A stretch of 51,490 bases of DNA from Collinsella sp. GTDB lineage: Bacteria; Actinomycetota; Coriobacteriia; Coriobacteriales; Coriobacteriaceae. Position 1 is the first letter of the stretch; each line of letters begins with the position of its first letter. The position numbers and the translations under genes were made by a program. The DNA lies in contig JAGZEK010000016.1 of the NCBI GenBank assembly GCA_018368345.1, positions 1 to 51,490 of the forward strand, read 5' to 3'. Positions 43,737-51,490 of the stretch are shown piece after piece. The notes beneath the pieces are model-generated. The model had not been told where the DNA came from. It saw only the letters and a program-made list of their open reading frames with translations, and ran no database searches.

Positions 43737-44786
43737 TTAGTACACCATGCCCATGGCGTCCTGAACCTCTGCCAGGGTCTGCTCGGCGATCTCGTTAGCA
43801 CGACGGTTGCCCTCGTGCAGGACGTCCTTCACATAGTCCAGATCGTTCTCGTATCGCTGGCGACGCTCGCGGATCGGTGCGAAGTACTCGTTGACGGCCT
43901 CGGTCACGTACTTCTTGAGCTGGCCGGAGCCGCCCATGCCAATCTCCTCGGCAATTTCGACCTCGGAGCGACCGGTGCAGATGGCGGCCGTCGAAAGCAA
44001 ACCGGACACGCCAGGGCGGTTCTCGGGATCGAACGTGATCATGCGCTCGGAGTCGGTCTGGCTCTTCTTGATGCGTTTGGCCGTCTCCTCGGCTGTCATC
44101 GAGATGTTGATGGCGTTGCCGTAGCTCTTGCTCATCTTGCGACCGTCCAGGCCGGGCAGCAGCGGGGTCTCGGACAGCAGCGCGTCGACCTCGGGGAACA
44201 CCTTGCCGTAGCGGTTGTTAAAGCGGCGGGCGATGGTGCGGGTGAGCTCGATGTGCGGCAGCTGGTCGCGACCGACGGGCACCACATTGCCCTTGCAGAA
44301 CAGGATGTCGCAGGCCTGATGCACCGGGTAGGTGAGCAGAAGGCCGGTGAGCTCGTGGCCCGAGGCCTCCATCTCGGCCTTGACCGTGGGGTTGCGCGCC
44401 AGCTCGGCCTCGGAGACCAGCGACAGGAACGGCAGCATGAGCTGGTTGGCGGCGGGCACGGCGGAGTGCGCGTAGATCATGGTCTTGTCGGGGTCGATGC
44501 CGCAGGCAAGGTAGTCCATGACCATGTTGTACACGTTGTCCTGGATGTGCTCGGTCGTGTCGCGGTCAGTGATGACCTGGTAGTCGGCGATGAGCACGTT
44601 GGTCTTGGCGCCCATGTTCTGCAGCTCAACACGGCCCTTAAGGGTGCCGAAGTAGTGACCCAGATGCAGACGGCCGGTGGGGCGGTCGCCGGTGAGCATG
44701 GTGAACTTGTCGGGCGTCTTGGCCAGGCCCTCGCGAATGGCGTTGCTCTTTTGCAGCGCGACTTCGTAGCTGTTCTCGTTTGGCAT
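43737..44786 (-). CDS. trpS: Tryptophanyl-tRNA synthetase
   Basis: A 349-residue class I aminoacyl-tRNA synthetase charging tRNA-Trp. The ATP signatures are GDRPTGRLHLGHYFG (HIGH motif HLGH) and KMSKSYGN. Its length matches bacterial TrpRS. I choose the ATG at 44786, which has AGGAG 5 nt upstream, over 44816. No T-box leader is visible in the short upstream gap. Confidence 0.96.
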   Translation of the reverse strand: MPNENSYEVALQKSNAIREGLAKTPDKFTMLTGDRPTGRLHLGHYFGTLKGRVELQNMGAKTNVLIADYQVITDRDTTEHIQDNVYNMVMDYLACGIDPDKTMIYAHSAVPAANQLMLPFLSLVSEAELARNPTVKAEMEASGHELTGLLLTYPVHQACDILFCKGNVVPVGRDQLPHIELTRTIARRFNNRYGKVFPEVDALLSETPLLPGLDGRKMSKSYGNAINISMTAEETAKRIKKSQTDSERMITFDPENRPGVSGLLSTAAICTGRSEVEIAEEIGMGGSGQLKKYVTEAVNEYFAPIRERRQRYENDLDYVKDVLHEGNRRANEIAEQTLAEVQDAMGMVY

Positions 44787-44947
44787 TATTGCTCCTAACG
44801 TATGTTCATTGGTCAAGATGATAACGCGTTTATTGGAGGGGCGGGGCGTAAGTAGGCGAGGGGCGGGAGATCGGCGGCATGTGCGATGGGCGCGGCATGG
44901 CTGCGCGTTTGGCCGGCGGCGCCTGGGCGCTTCCTCGGCAGCTTACC

Positions 44948-46147
44948 CTAGAGCTTGTGGTGGCGCTCTTCCTTACGTTCCTCGGCTGCCTGCTCCTCCT
45001 GCTTAAAGGCGGGGTCGTCGGGGGTGACGAGCTCATCCTCGTGCGTGCGCTTGTTGTAATGGTGGCGCAGCACGGGCTCAAACAGATGTAGATGCTTGGC
45101 AAAGGCCGCCGAGCCAATGGCGAGCACGGTAAAGATGAGCACGCGCATGGGCACCTCGACCTGGTTGATCGCGGCGGCGCCGGCCGAAAGCATAATGCAC
45201 CAGGCATAGATGAGCAGCACAGCCTGCTTTTGGTTGTAGCCCTCTTGGATCAGGCGGTGGTGGATGTGGCCCTTGTCGGCCTGCCCGATGCTAATGTGGG
45301 CGCGCTTGCGGCGCACGATGGCGCTAAACGTGTCGATGATGGGCACGCCGGCAACGATGAGCGGGATGATAAGCGAGGTGAGCGCGGCGGTGCGGCTCAC
45401 GTTGAGTAGCGAGATGGAGCCCAGCGCAAAGCCCAGAAGCAGCGACCCCGAGTCGCCCAAGAAGATGCTTGCGGGGTTGAAGTTGTAGCGCAAAAAGGCC
45501 AGACAGGCGCCAAAGAGCGCAATGGAGAGCGCGGCGGCGTCGATGCGGCCCGAGAGAACGGCCATCGAAAACATGGTGAACGACGCGATGCCGCAGATGC
45601 CCGTGGCTAAGCCGTCGAGGCCGTCGATGAGGTTAATGATGTTGGTGAATGCCACCAGATAGATCACGGTGATGGGGTAGGCGAGCCATCCGAGCATGAT
45701 TTCGCCGGGGGCAAACGGGTTGACGATGACGCCGATGCGCAGGCCACCCACGCAGGCGATGAGCGCAGCGAGGACCTGTCCGGCCAGCTTTTGCTTGGGC
45801 TTGAGCTGGATGACGTCGTCGATAGCGCCGGTCGCAAAGATGACGGTAAAGGAGAGCGCCAGCATGGGATAGCTAATGTGAAGGCGCGGGTGCGGCACCA
45901 GGACGGGCGGCCAGCCTAGGTGCCAGGTGCCTAGGATTTGCACAATGCAGGCAACGACCAGGCCCAAAAACACCGCCGTTCCGCCCAAACGCGGGATGGG
46001 CTTGGTGTTGATGCGGCGCTTGGAAGGATAGTCGACGGCGTCGAGCTTAATTGCCAAGCGCTTGACCAGGGGCACCGTGAGGAAGGTCGTGATAAAGGCC
46101 GCCGCTGCCACGCATAGGTACGGTATGTAGCTCGGGGATGAAGCCAT
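44948..46147 (-). CDS. Undecaprenyl-phosphate GlcNAc-1-phosphate transferase (WecA/TagO-like)
   Basis: A 399-residue membrane enzyme with about ten helices, of the MraY/WecA family. It attaches a sugar-phosphate to the lipid carrier undecaprenyl phosphate, starting teichoic-acid or other cell-wall glycans. Motifs are GAIDDVIQLKPKQK (the DDxxx metal site), NIINLIDGLDGLA, FLGDSGSLLLG and the late HIHHRL. A charged C-terminal tail follows the last helix. I choose the ATG at 46147; an in-frame TTG at 46165 is possible. It is the only cell-wall polymer gene here besides the flippase. Confidence 0.9.
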   Translation of the reverse strand: MASSPSYIPYLCVAAAAFITTFLTVPLVKRLAIKLDAVDYPSKRRINTKPIPRLGGTAVFLGLVVACIVQILGTWHLGWPPVLVPHPRLHISYPMLALSFTVIFATGAIDDVIQLKPKQKLAGQVLAALIACVGGLRIGVIVNPFAPGEIMLGWLAYPITVIYLVAFTNIINLIDGLDGLATGICGIASFTMFSMAVLSGRIDAAALSIALFGACLAFLRYNFNPASIFLGDSGSLLLGFALGSISLLNVSRTAALTSLIIPLIVAGVPIIDTFSAIVRRKRAHISIGQADKGHIHHRLIQEGYNQKQAVLLIYAWCIMLSAGAAAINQVEVPMRVLIFTVLAIGSAAFAKHLHLFEPVLRHHYNKRTHEDELVTPDDPAFKQEEQAAEERKEERHHKL

Positions 46148-46377
46148 GAATCTAAAAACCGCCAAGCGTCGAAGGAAAAGGTCAGAAGAACGCCATGCGC
46201 AAAGGGCATAGCCGAACCATGATACTCGACCACGGGGGGTGCATGGAATTGCATGCAGCGATAATCACGCGCTTACCAGATATTGGGATGTTGTCGATGG
46301 CTTGTCGGGATACCGGCGGGGATCCATATGGGCTGTAATGGCGATTTTCGGCAAAAGAAAACCACCCCCCACGTTAC

Positions 46378-46523
46378 GAAAATGAACCCACCTAAAACAG
46401 GTGGGTGCCCTCATCGACTGTTCCAGCGTCCTTAACAACGAAGGATACCTGTACTAGGTACGACTGTGTGGGCTCCCTAAATAAACGCGACGGTTCACCC
46501 AGTTGCTCCGCGGGGGGCGGAAT
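46378..46523 (-). ncRNA. Candidate structured RNA, possibly 6S RNA
   Basis: The 525-nt gap 46148-46673 contains no gene. On the minus strand a -10 (TATGAT) at about 46535-46530 precedes a region with several nested stems: TCCTT/AAGGA, TACC/GGTA and an end-to-end TGAACC/GGTTCA pairing. It ends in GAGGGCACCCACCTG, then TTTTAGGTGGG. The string GGGCACCCACC near the 3' end is reminiscent of 6S RNAs in Gram-positive bacteria. This is from memory and needs a covariance-model search. Confidence 0.45.
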
Positions 46524-46673
46524 ACCTACATCATAAAGCGGCACTTTGTCGATTCCAGTCTTGACATTACAAAAATCGTGTCGGACGATTACGGCGCCTT
46601 AGGGACGGAGCCGTCTACGCGGTCTGGCCCTTTACGTTTGAGCTGCTGAATCGTTGTTTTGGAGCATGTTTTT

Positions 46674-47612
46674 ATGCCGACGTCGTTGACCGAACTTTTT
46701 TCGCCCGCCTGCCATTTGTGTCCGCGCCGTTGCGGTGCGGCGCGCGATGAGGGCGCGCGCGGCGTGTGCGGTGCTAACGACACGCTCAGGGTGGCCCGCG
46801 CAGCGCTTCATATGTGGGAGGAGCCGCCCATTTCGGGCGAGGCCGGCTCGGGTACGATCTTCTTTAGCGGCTGCTCGCTCAAATGTGTCTACTGCCAGAA
46901 CCACGAGATCTCGACGGGCAATTTCGGTCTTGAGATTTCGCCCGAGCGTTTGGTCGAGATTATGCTGGAGCTGCAGGACCAGGGCGCCAATAACATCAAC
47001 CTGGTGACGGCGACGCACTATGCGCACCTGTTGCCTGCCGCGATTGCCGCGGCACGGACGCGCGGGTTGGTCATCCCAATTGTCTACAACACGAGTGGTT
47101 ACGAGCGCGCGAGTGCCGTGGCGGCGCTGGGCGACCTGGTCGACGTGTGGCTTACGGACTTTAAATATGCCGATGCCGGGCTTGCGCAGTCGCTTTCTCA
47201 TATTAAGGACTACCCGCGCGTGGCCGTGTCGGGTCTGGCCCAGATGGCGCGCGAGATTGAGCGCCGCGGGGGAGAGCTGGTAGACGAGGACGGGCTCATG
47301 AGGCGCGGCATAATCGTGCGTCATCTGGTGCTGCCGGGGCATGCGGACGATTCGTGCCGCGTGTTGGACCTGGTGTGGCAGACGGTGGGCGACGTGCCGA
47401 TCTCGGTCATGAACCAGTACACGCCCAATGCCCTCATGCGCGAACAAGGCGGCGACCTGGCGCGCGCCGTGACGCGCGAGGAGTACGAGCAGGTGCTCGA
47501 CCATGCCGACGACCTGGGCTTTACGACGATGTTTTGGCAAGAAGGCGGCGCGGTAGACGAGAGCTTTACCCCGGCGTTCGACACCACCGGCGTCCTCACC
47601 AGCGCAAAGTAG
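46674..47612 (+). CDS. Radical SAM protein, PflA-like (PflX type)
   Basis: A 312-residue radical S-adenosylmethionine enzyme. The cluster motif is SGCSLKCVYCQN (CxxxCxxC), and an N-terminal Cys-rich block CHLCPRRCG, then GVCG, marks the COG1313/PflX group. These resemble pyruvate formate-lyase activase, but their target is unknown. The start at 46674 has GGAG 9 nt upstream; a TTG at 46659 is an alternative. TTGACA at 46561 may be its -35, with a poor -10. A 26-bp palindrome follows the stop. Confidence 0.88.
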   Translation: MPTSLTELFSPACHLCPRRCGAARDEGARGVCGANDTLRVARAALHMWEEPPISGEAGSGTIFFSGCSLKCVYCQNHEISTGNFGLEISPERLVEIMLELQDQGANNINLVTATHYAHLLPAAIAAARTRGLVIPIVYNTSGYERASAVAALGDLVDVWLTDFKYADAGLAQSLSHIKDYPRVAVSGLAQMAREIERRGGELVDEDGLMRRGIIVRHLVLPGHADDSCRVLDLVWQTVGDVPISVMNQYTPNALMREQGGDLARAVTREEYEQVLDHADDLGFTTMFWQEGGAVDESFTPAFDTTGVLTSAK

Positions 47613-47621
47613 CGCGTTCGC

Positions 47622-47701
47622 CGATGATTTTTCTGGGACGGGGATTATAAAATCATTCGGTACACAATGTTTTTTTAATCCCCGTCCCAGAAAAATCATC
47701 G
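47622..47701. repeat. Perfect 26-bp inverted repeat
   Basis: Arms at 47622-47647 and 47676-47701 are exact complements, including TCTGGGACGGGGATTA. They enclose a 28-nt AT-rich loop ending TTTTTT. It lies 9 nt after the radical SAM stop and may terminate it, but its length and exactness suggest a recently inserted palindromic element. Confidence 0.85.
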
Positions 47702-47765
47702 AGAGGATCGCCTGCTCGAAAAGTTGTCAAAATAGCCGCGCCCCAAAAAGACTGATTATTGGGCG

Positions 47766-47793
47766 TTGACAGTTGGCGAGCCGTAGGTAAAAT
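47766..47793 (+). promoter_or_regulatory. Promoter of tRNA-Ala
   Basis: TTGACA (47766-47771), 16 nt, TAAAAT (47788-47793), giving initiation 7-8 nt before the tRNA. Confidence 0.75.
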
Positions 47794-47806
47794 ATCGACT
47801 TGTCCT

Positions 47807-47879
47807 GGGGACGTAGCTCAGTTGGGAGAGCGCTGCCGTCGCATGGCAGAGGCCGAGGGTTCGACTCCCTTCGTCTCCA
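47807..47879 (+). tRNA. tRNA-Ala (CGC anticodon)
   Basis: A complete 73-nt cloverleaf. The acceptor stem GGGGACG/CGTCTCC includes the G3-U70 pair that identifies alanine tRNAs. D arm GCTC...GAGC, anticodon stem CTGCC/GGCAG with loop GTCGCAT (anticodon CGC, reading GCG), and T arm GAGGG-TTCGACT-CCCTT. CCA is not encoded. A terminator lies 14 nt downstream. Confidence 0.96.
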
Positions 47880-47893
47880 CCCTTGGATTTGAT

Positions 47894-47925
47894 AAGCCGC
47901 TGACATTGTGTCGGCGGCTTTTTTT
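47894..47925 (+). terminator. Terminator of tRNA-Ala
   Basis: AAGCCGCTGAC / GTCGGCGGCTT stem with one mismatch and seven Ts. It lies 18 nt before the next start codon. Confidence 0.85.
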
Positions 47926-47943
47926 AAAAGAAAGGGCTGTACC

Positions 47944-48384
47944 ATGGCCGAGCTTGAGTCCCAACCACTGTCTGCCGAGGAACGCGCCGAGTTGGAAGAG
48001 CTCCGCGCCGAGAAAGCTCGTCGCGAGGCCCAGGAAGAGGCACGCCGCGAGCGTGAGGAGTTGGCCGCCCTGCGTGCCGAGCGCGAGAAGGCCGAGGAGG
48101 CCGCTGCGAAGGGCGCATCCGAGCCCAAGCCCGCCGCCGCGAAGCCCGCGCCCACCGCACCCAAACCTCAGCCTAAAAAGGCCGCTCGTCCCAAGTCCGT
48201 CGACCCCAAGCCGAGCCGTGACGAGATGAGCTTTGCCCAGCGCATGGTTACCTCCAAGGAGCCTACGGGCGAGAACGAGATCCCTGGCATGGCGCCGGCT
48301 CAAAAAATCATCATTGTCCTTGCCCTCGTCGCGTTTGTCATCTTTATGGGCTACACGATCCTGACCAGCATGGGCCTGCTTTAG
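47944..48384 (+). CDS. Small tail-anchored coiled-coil protein, function unknown
   Basis: A 146-residue protein. Residues 10-55 are a charged helix rich in Glu, Arg and Ala, followed by a Pro/Ala/Lys linker (KPAAAKPAPTAPKPQPKKAA). The C-terminus is one hydrophobic segment (IIIVLALVAFVIFMGYTIL). There is no signal peptide, so it is predicted to be anchored by its C-terminus with the helix in the cytoplasm. The architecture parallels the larger protein at 238-2001. GAAAGGG precedes the ATG. It starts just after the tRNA terminator. Confidence 0.75.
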   Translation: MAELESQPLSAEERAELEELRAEKARREAQEEARREREELAALRAEREKAEEAAAKGASEPKPAAAKPAPTAPKPQPKKAARPKSVDPKPSRDEMSFAQRMVTSKEPTGENEIPGMAPAQKIIIVLALVAFVIFMGYTILTSMGLL

Positions 48385-48465
48385 CCTGTTCGCGCTGGGC
48401 TCCATGCCCGCACGCCCGCCTCGCCAACCCTCAACCTCTGCACAACGCATCCGAAAGGTCGCCCC

Positions 48466-49971
48466 ATGGCTTTGACCGACATCTCTCATCCCACCGACAT
48501 TGCAATGCTCACCGATCTGTACGAACTCACTATGGCCCAGGGGCTGTGGGAGAGCGGCAAGGCCAATGAGCAGGGTTGTTTTACCGCGTTTTACCGCGAC
48601 CATCCCTTTGGCAGCGCCTATGCCGTCATGTGCGGCACCGCCGAGCTGCCCGAGCTGGTCGAGAATCTGCACTTTACGCTCGAGGATATCGACTACCTCG
48701 CCTCGCTCCAGGCCCCGGCCGGCGGCGCGATGTTCAAGCCTGGATTCCTCGACTACCTGCGCGATTTTCGTGCGCATGTAAACATCGACGCCGTGCCCGA
48801 GGGCGAGCTCGTCTTTCCGCGCGAACCCATGGTGCGCGTCACCGGCCCCGCGCTTGAATGCCAGCTGCTCGAGACGGCGCTGCTCAACATTGTCGGCTTC
48901 CAGACGCTTGTCGCCACCAAGACGGCGCGCGTGGTGCTGGCGGCGGACGGCCGTCCCGTGGCGGAGTTTGGCCTGCGTCGCGCCCAGGGTCCCGATGGCG
49001 GCTTGGCCGTCGCGCGCGCGAGCTACGTTGCCGGCTGCTCCTCTACGTCCAATGTGCTCGCCGGCCGCCGCTACGGTATTCCCGTCTTTGGCACGCATGC
49101 GCACAGCTGGGTGATGAGCTTCGACTCCGAGCTCGAGGCCTTCCGTGCCTTTGCCAAGTCGAGCCCCAAGAACTGCACGCTGCTCATCGACACCTACGAC
49201 GTACGTGAGGGTTGCGAGCATGCCATTACGGTTGCCAAGGAGATGGAGGCGGTGGGCGAGCGTCTGTCGGCTATTCGCATCGACTCCGGCGACCTCGCCA
49301 AGCTCTCTAAGTATGTTCGTGGCCGTTTTGATGCCGAGGGCCTGCCCTATGTGGGGATCTCGGTTTCCAACGATCTGGATGAGTACACGATTCAGTCGCT
49401 GATCGACCAGGGCGCGCCCATCGATAGCTTTGGCGTGGGTACCAAGCTCGCGACCTGCTACGACCAGCCGGCGCTGGGCGGCGTGTACAAGCTCGCCGCC
49501 CGCCGTGCGAGTGAGACGGACCCGTGGACGCCGGTGGTGAAGCTCTCCGAGCAGCCCTACAAGCGCACAATTCCCGGTGTTCAGCGCGTACGACGCTATT
49601 ACGACGGCTTTGGCGGCCCGGTTTGCGACATGATTTATGACGAGGACCATCTGGCAGGGGAGGGCGCCGCGCGCGGCAATACCCTTGTGGCCGTGAACGA
49701 TGCCGCCCTGGTGACCGACGTGTCCGAACTTGAGTATCGCGAGCTGCTGGTGCCGATCGTGCGCGATGGCAGTGCGGTGGCTCCGCGTGAGAGCATCCAG
49801 GACGCGCGCGAGCGCTGTGCTTGGGCGCTCGATCATCTGGACGCAGCTTTCAAGCGCTTCCTGTACCCGCAGACCTATGTGGTGGGCATGGAGCAGGGCC
49901 TGGCTCAGGTGCGCGACGAGCTCGTGCGCAAGAACATGGCCGCGGCTTCTGCCTTCCCCTGGGCAAAATAA
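48466..49971 (+). CDS. pncB: Nicotinate phosphoribosyltransferase
   Basis: A 501-residue enzyme of NAD salvage that joins nicotinate and PRPP to give nicotinate mononucleotide. The opening LTDLYELTMAQGLW and the phosphorylatable-His motif GTHAHSWV are diagnostic, and GTKLATCYDQPALGGVYKL is the PRPP-binding region. GAAAGG precedes the ATG. The stop codon lies inside the left arm of a hairpin (49965-50003), which may close the transcript. Confidence 0.95.
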   Translation: MALTDISHPTDIAMLTDLYELTMAQGLWESGKANEQGCFTAFYRDHPFGSAYAVMCGTAELPELVENLHFTLEDIDYLASLQAPAGGAMFKPGFLDYLRDFRAHVNIDAVPEGELVFPREPMVRVTGPALECQLLETALLNIVGFQTLVATKTARVVLAADGRPVAEFGLRRAQGPDGGLAVARASYVAGCSSTSNVLAGRRYGIPVFGTHAHSWVMSFDSELEAFRAFAKSSPKNCTLLIDTYDVREGCEHAITVAKEMEAVGERLSAIRIDSGDLAKLSKYVRGRFDAEGLPYVGISVSNDLDEYTIQSLIDQGAPIDSFGVGTKLATCYDQPALGGVYKLAARRASETDPWTPVVKLSEQPYKRTIPGVQRVRRYYDGFGGPVCDMIYDEDHLAGEGAARGNTLVAVNDAALVTDVSELEYRELLVPIVRDGSAVAPRESIQDARERCAWALDHLDAAFKRFLYPQTYVVGMEQGLAQVRDELVRKNMAAASAFPWAK

Positions 49972-50003
49972 TCCGAAGGGGACGGAGGAACACGGATTAT
50001 TTT
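49965..50003 (+). terminator. AATAATCCG hairpin at the pncB stop
   Basis: Perfect 11-bp arms AAAATAATCCG / CGGATTATTTT with the pncB stop codon in the left arm. The loop string GGGACGGAGGAA is shared with the hairpin at 3366-3400, so this is a dispersed element as well as a possible terminator. Confidence 0.65.
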
Positions 50004-50051
50004 CTCGCTCGCCCGTTCGCCCGTTAGCTGAACATTCGATTGGTTTGACGT

Positions 50052-51179
50052 ATGACGACTTCTTATAAAACGATGGTGGTAAAGATCGGTTCGTCTACGG
50101 TGGTGGGCGCCGACGGCAAGGTCAACCGCGCCTTTATCGGCGGGCTTGCCGATCAGGCCGCAGCGCTGCGCGAGCTTGGCTGGCGCCTGGTCGTGGTGAG
50201 CTCGGGCGCTATCGCCTGTGGCTATCCCGTGCTGGGCTTCGACCACAAGCCGGTCGGCGACCTGCCGAGCCTGCAGGCGTGCGCCTCGGCTGGTCAGTGC
50301 ATCATCTCGTCGGCCTACGACGAGGAGTTCCATGCACGGGATCTGCTCACCTCGCTCGTGCTACTCACGCGCCACGATACGGCCCGCCGCACGTCCTACC
50401 TGCACGCACGCGACGCCCTGCTGCGCCTGGTGGAGCTTGGCGTGGTGCCTGTTGTCAACGAGAACGATACCGTTACCGTCGACGAGATCAAGTTTGGCGA
50501 CAACGACACGCTGGCGGCGCTTGTGAGCTGTCTGGTTTCCGCCGATCTGTGCGTGACGCTCTCGGACATCGATGGCCTCTACACCGCCAATCCGCACGAG
50601 GACCCCACGGCCGAGTTCGTCCCGGTTGTGCATAAGATCGATGCCAAGATTATCGCCTCGGCGGGCGATTCTTCCACATCGGTGGGCACGGGCGGCATGA
50701 TCACCAAGATTCGCGCGAGCCGCATTCTGATGACGGCGGGCATTCAAAGCGTGATTTGCTCGGGCGAGGAGCCCGATGCGCTCGTGCGCCTGGCTCGCGG
50801 CGAGAGCGTGGGAACCCTGTTCGATCCGCCGGCGGAGCGCCTGGAAATCGCGCCCCGTAAGCTGTGGATTGCGCTGGGTGACAAGGCGCATGGCTCGGTG
50901 ACGGTTGATGACGGCGCCGCGAAGGCGCTGGTCAGCCGCGGATCGTCGCTGCTCGCGGTGGGTATTCGCGAGGTCGATGGCCAGTTTGCCGAGGGCGATG
51001 TGCTCGACGTGTGCGACCCGAGCGGCATGGTTGTCGCCCGCGGTATCGCCGAGGCCGATTCGGACGTGCTGGAGCTTGCCGCCGGCCGCCGCCAGGACCA
51101 GATTGCCGGCAACCGTCTACTGGCAGACCTAGCCGAGAAGCCGGCGATCCATAGGGACAATTTAATCGTCTTCGCCTAA
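50052..51179 (+). CDS. proB: Glutamate 5-kinase
   Basis: A 375-residue enzyme phosphorylating glutamate in the first step of proline synthesis. The kinase domain has KIGSSTVVG, VVSSGAIACG, VVNENDTVTVDEIKFGDND and GTGGMITKIRAS. A PUA domain fills the last 100 residues (about KLWIALGDKAHGSVTVDDGA onwards). Its partner proA is not in the window and could follow after the end. No strong ribosome site precedes the ATG. The two-stem element lies just downstream. Confidence 0.95.
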   Translation: MTTSYKTMVVKIGSSTVVGADGKVNRAFIGGLADQAAALRELGWRLVVVSSGAIACGYPVLGFDHKPVGDLPSLQACASAGQCIISSAYDEEFHARDLLTSLVLLTRHDTARRTSYLHARDALLRLVELGVVPVVNENDTVTVDEIKFGDNDTLAALVSCLVSADLCVTLSDIDGLYTANPHEDPTAEFVPVVHKIDAKIIASAGDSSTSVGTGGMITKIRASRILMTAGIQSVICSGEEPDALVRLARGESVGTLFDPPAERLEIAPRKLWIALGDKAHGSVTVDDGAAKALVSRGSSLLAVGIREVDGQFAEGDVLDVCDPSGMVVARGIAEADSDVLELAAGRRQDQIAGNRLLADLAEKPAIHRDNLIVFA

Positions 51180-51194
51180 CGGGTCGACGCTGCG

Positions 51195-51293
51195 CGCCGC
51201 CCAGAGCGACAATTTGTCATTTAAAAGGCGAGGCATGACCTTCAGGTCTATGCCTCGCCTTTTTCATGCCAACTTGTTCGCTCTGGGCGGCGC
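51195..51293 (+). repeat. Two-stem intergenic element, copy 2
   Basis: Outer stem CGCCGCCCAGAGCGACAA with its near-complement TTGTTCGCTCTGGGCGGCG; inner stem AAAAGGCGAGGCATGACC-ttca-GGTCTATGCCTCGCCTTTT. The tip is the same as in copy 1 (3143-3234), whereas the lower stems differ with pairing kept. It starts 15 nt after the proB stop. Confidence 0.75.
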
Positions 51294-51379
51294 TCGCTTC
51301 TTTTGTTCGACCTACGATTTAAAGCCACTCGCTTAGGGACGTTTTCGCTTTCCGTCCTCTACCTGCGGCATTGTCGTTG

Positions 51380-51481
51380 ACGACACTTATTCGGCACTTG
51401 GGGACGTTCCTTTTAATATGAGCAGGACATTGTCAAGAGGCAAAATCGGGCCTGGCCCCAACGATATGGGGTCAGGCCCTC
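51380..51481. repeat. GGGGACGTTCC fragment and GGCCTGGCCCC hairpin
   Basis: A CACTTGGGGACGTTCC fragment lies near 51397, then a hairpin GGGCCTGGCCCCA / TGGGGTCAGGCCC at about 51448-51478. The window ends here with no gene seen after proB. Confidence 0.55.
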
Positions 51482-51490
51482 TCCCTATAT

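Noticed and set aside
43574..43798. Small open frame MKKPALLSLI...
   Set aside because: Poor ribosome site, overlaps the trpS 3' end, and Cys/Pro/Ser-rich composition without recognisable domain; kept only as part of the orphan transcript finding.
43620..44798. Long plus-strand open frame opposite trpS
   Set aside because: It is the antisense shadow of trpS; protein-like motifs are only on the minus strand. The same holds for the long frame opposite serA at 31353-32570.

Overview
This 51.5 kb window is high-GC chromosomal DNA with dense genes on both strands. The proteins look like those of the Coriobacteriia, and the best guess is a gut Collinsella or close relative. That guess rests on gene content, on an ATP-type PEP carboxykinase in an anaerobe-like setting, and on the many palindromic intergenic repeats; no rRNA or other phylogenetic marker is present to prove it. 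There is no phage, insertion sequence, transposase gene or CRISPR array. It is mostly housekeeping core with a few accessory islands.

Layout. 0.2-5.6 kb: a tail-anchored coiled-coil protein, an SDR oxidoreductase, tgt (queuosine) and a LOG-type phosphoribohydrolase. 5.7-6.4 kb: a DinJ/YafQ toxin-antitoxin pair under a perfect palindrome. 6.4-9.6 kb: a DegV protein, a HAD phosphatase and an M20 dipeptidase. 9.9-13.6 kb: the phosphate uptake operon pstS-pstC-pstA-pstB. 13.8-16.4 kb: an ABC-F ATPase and a Cof-type HAD phosphatase. 16.5-20.1 kb: metal homeostasis, with a DtxR/MntR-type repressor and a divergently oriented Zn/Cd efflux set (ArsR/SmtB repressor, free-standing HMA chaperone, P1B ATPase). 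20.1-22.0 kb: an accessory island carrying a PD-(D/E)XK-like protein flanked by inverted repeats. 22.1-30 kb: a DEDDh exonuclease, a His-rich metal exporter, YaiI, HdeD-like, nitroreductase, two tandem histidine phosphatases, a DUF1015-like protein and an M20 peptidase. 30-31 kb: a second member of the PD-(D/E)XK-like family. 31.4-38.4 kb: serC-serA, a K+/H+ antiporter, a metallophosphatase and a Wzx-like flippase. 38.8-43.4 kb: pckA, a B3/B4-domain protein behind a probable attenuator, MarR, a second DegV and a minimal MGMT. 43.7-51.2 kb: trpS, a WecA/TagO-like transferase, a candidate 6S-like RNA, a PflA-like radical SAM enzyme, tRNA-Ala(CGC), a tail-anchored protein, pncB and proB.

How parts work together. 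The pst genes overlap and form one ABC importer. The zinc set is a classic sensor/efflux circuit: the ArsR protein keeps all four alpha-5 metal ligands, and its predicted operator lies exactly between a consensus -35 and -10. The DtxR-type gene shares an upstream motif with the exporter gene 6.6 kb away, suggesting one metal regulon. serC and serA form the serine branch.

The most unusual content is non-coding. Several families of intergenic palindromes recur. One family occurs six times with its loop in either orientation. Another is a two-stem element whose two full copies differ by compensatory base changes, which points to a structured RNA. Other candidates are a leader attenuator upstream of the B3/B4 gene, an orphan promoter-operator-hairpin unit at 43.5 kb, and the inverted-repeat-flanked PD-(D/E)XK cassette.
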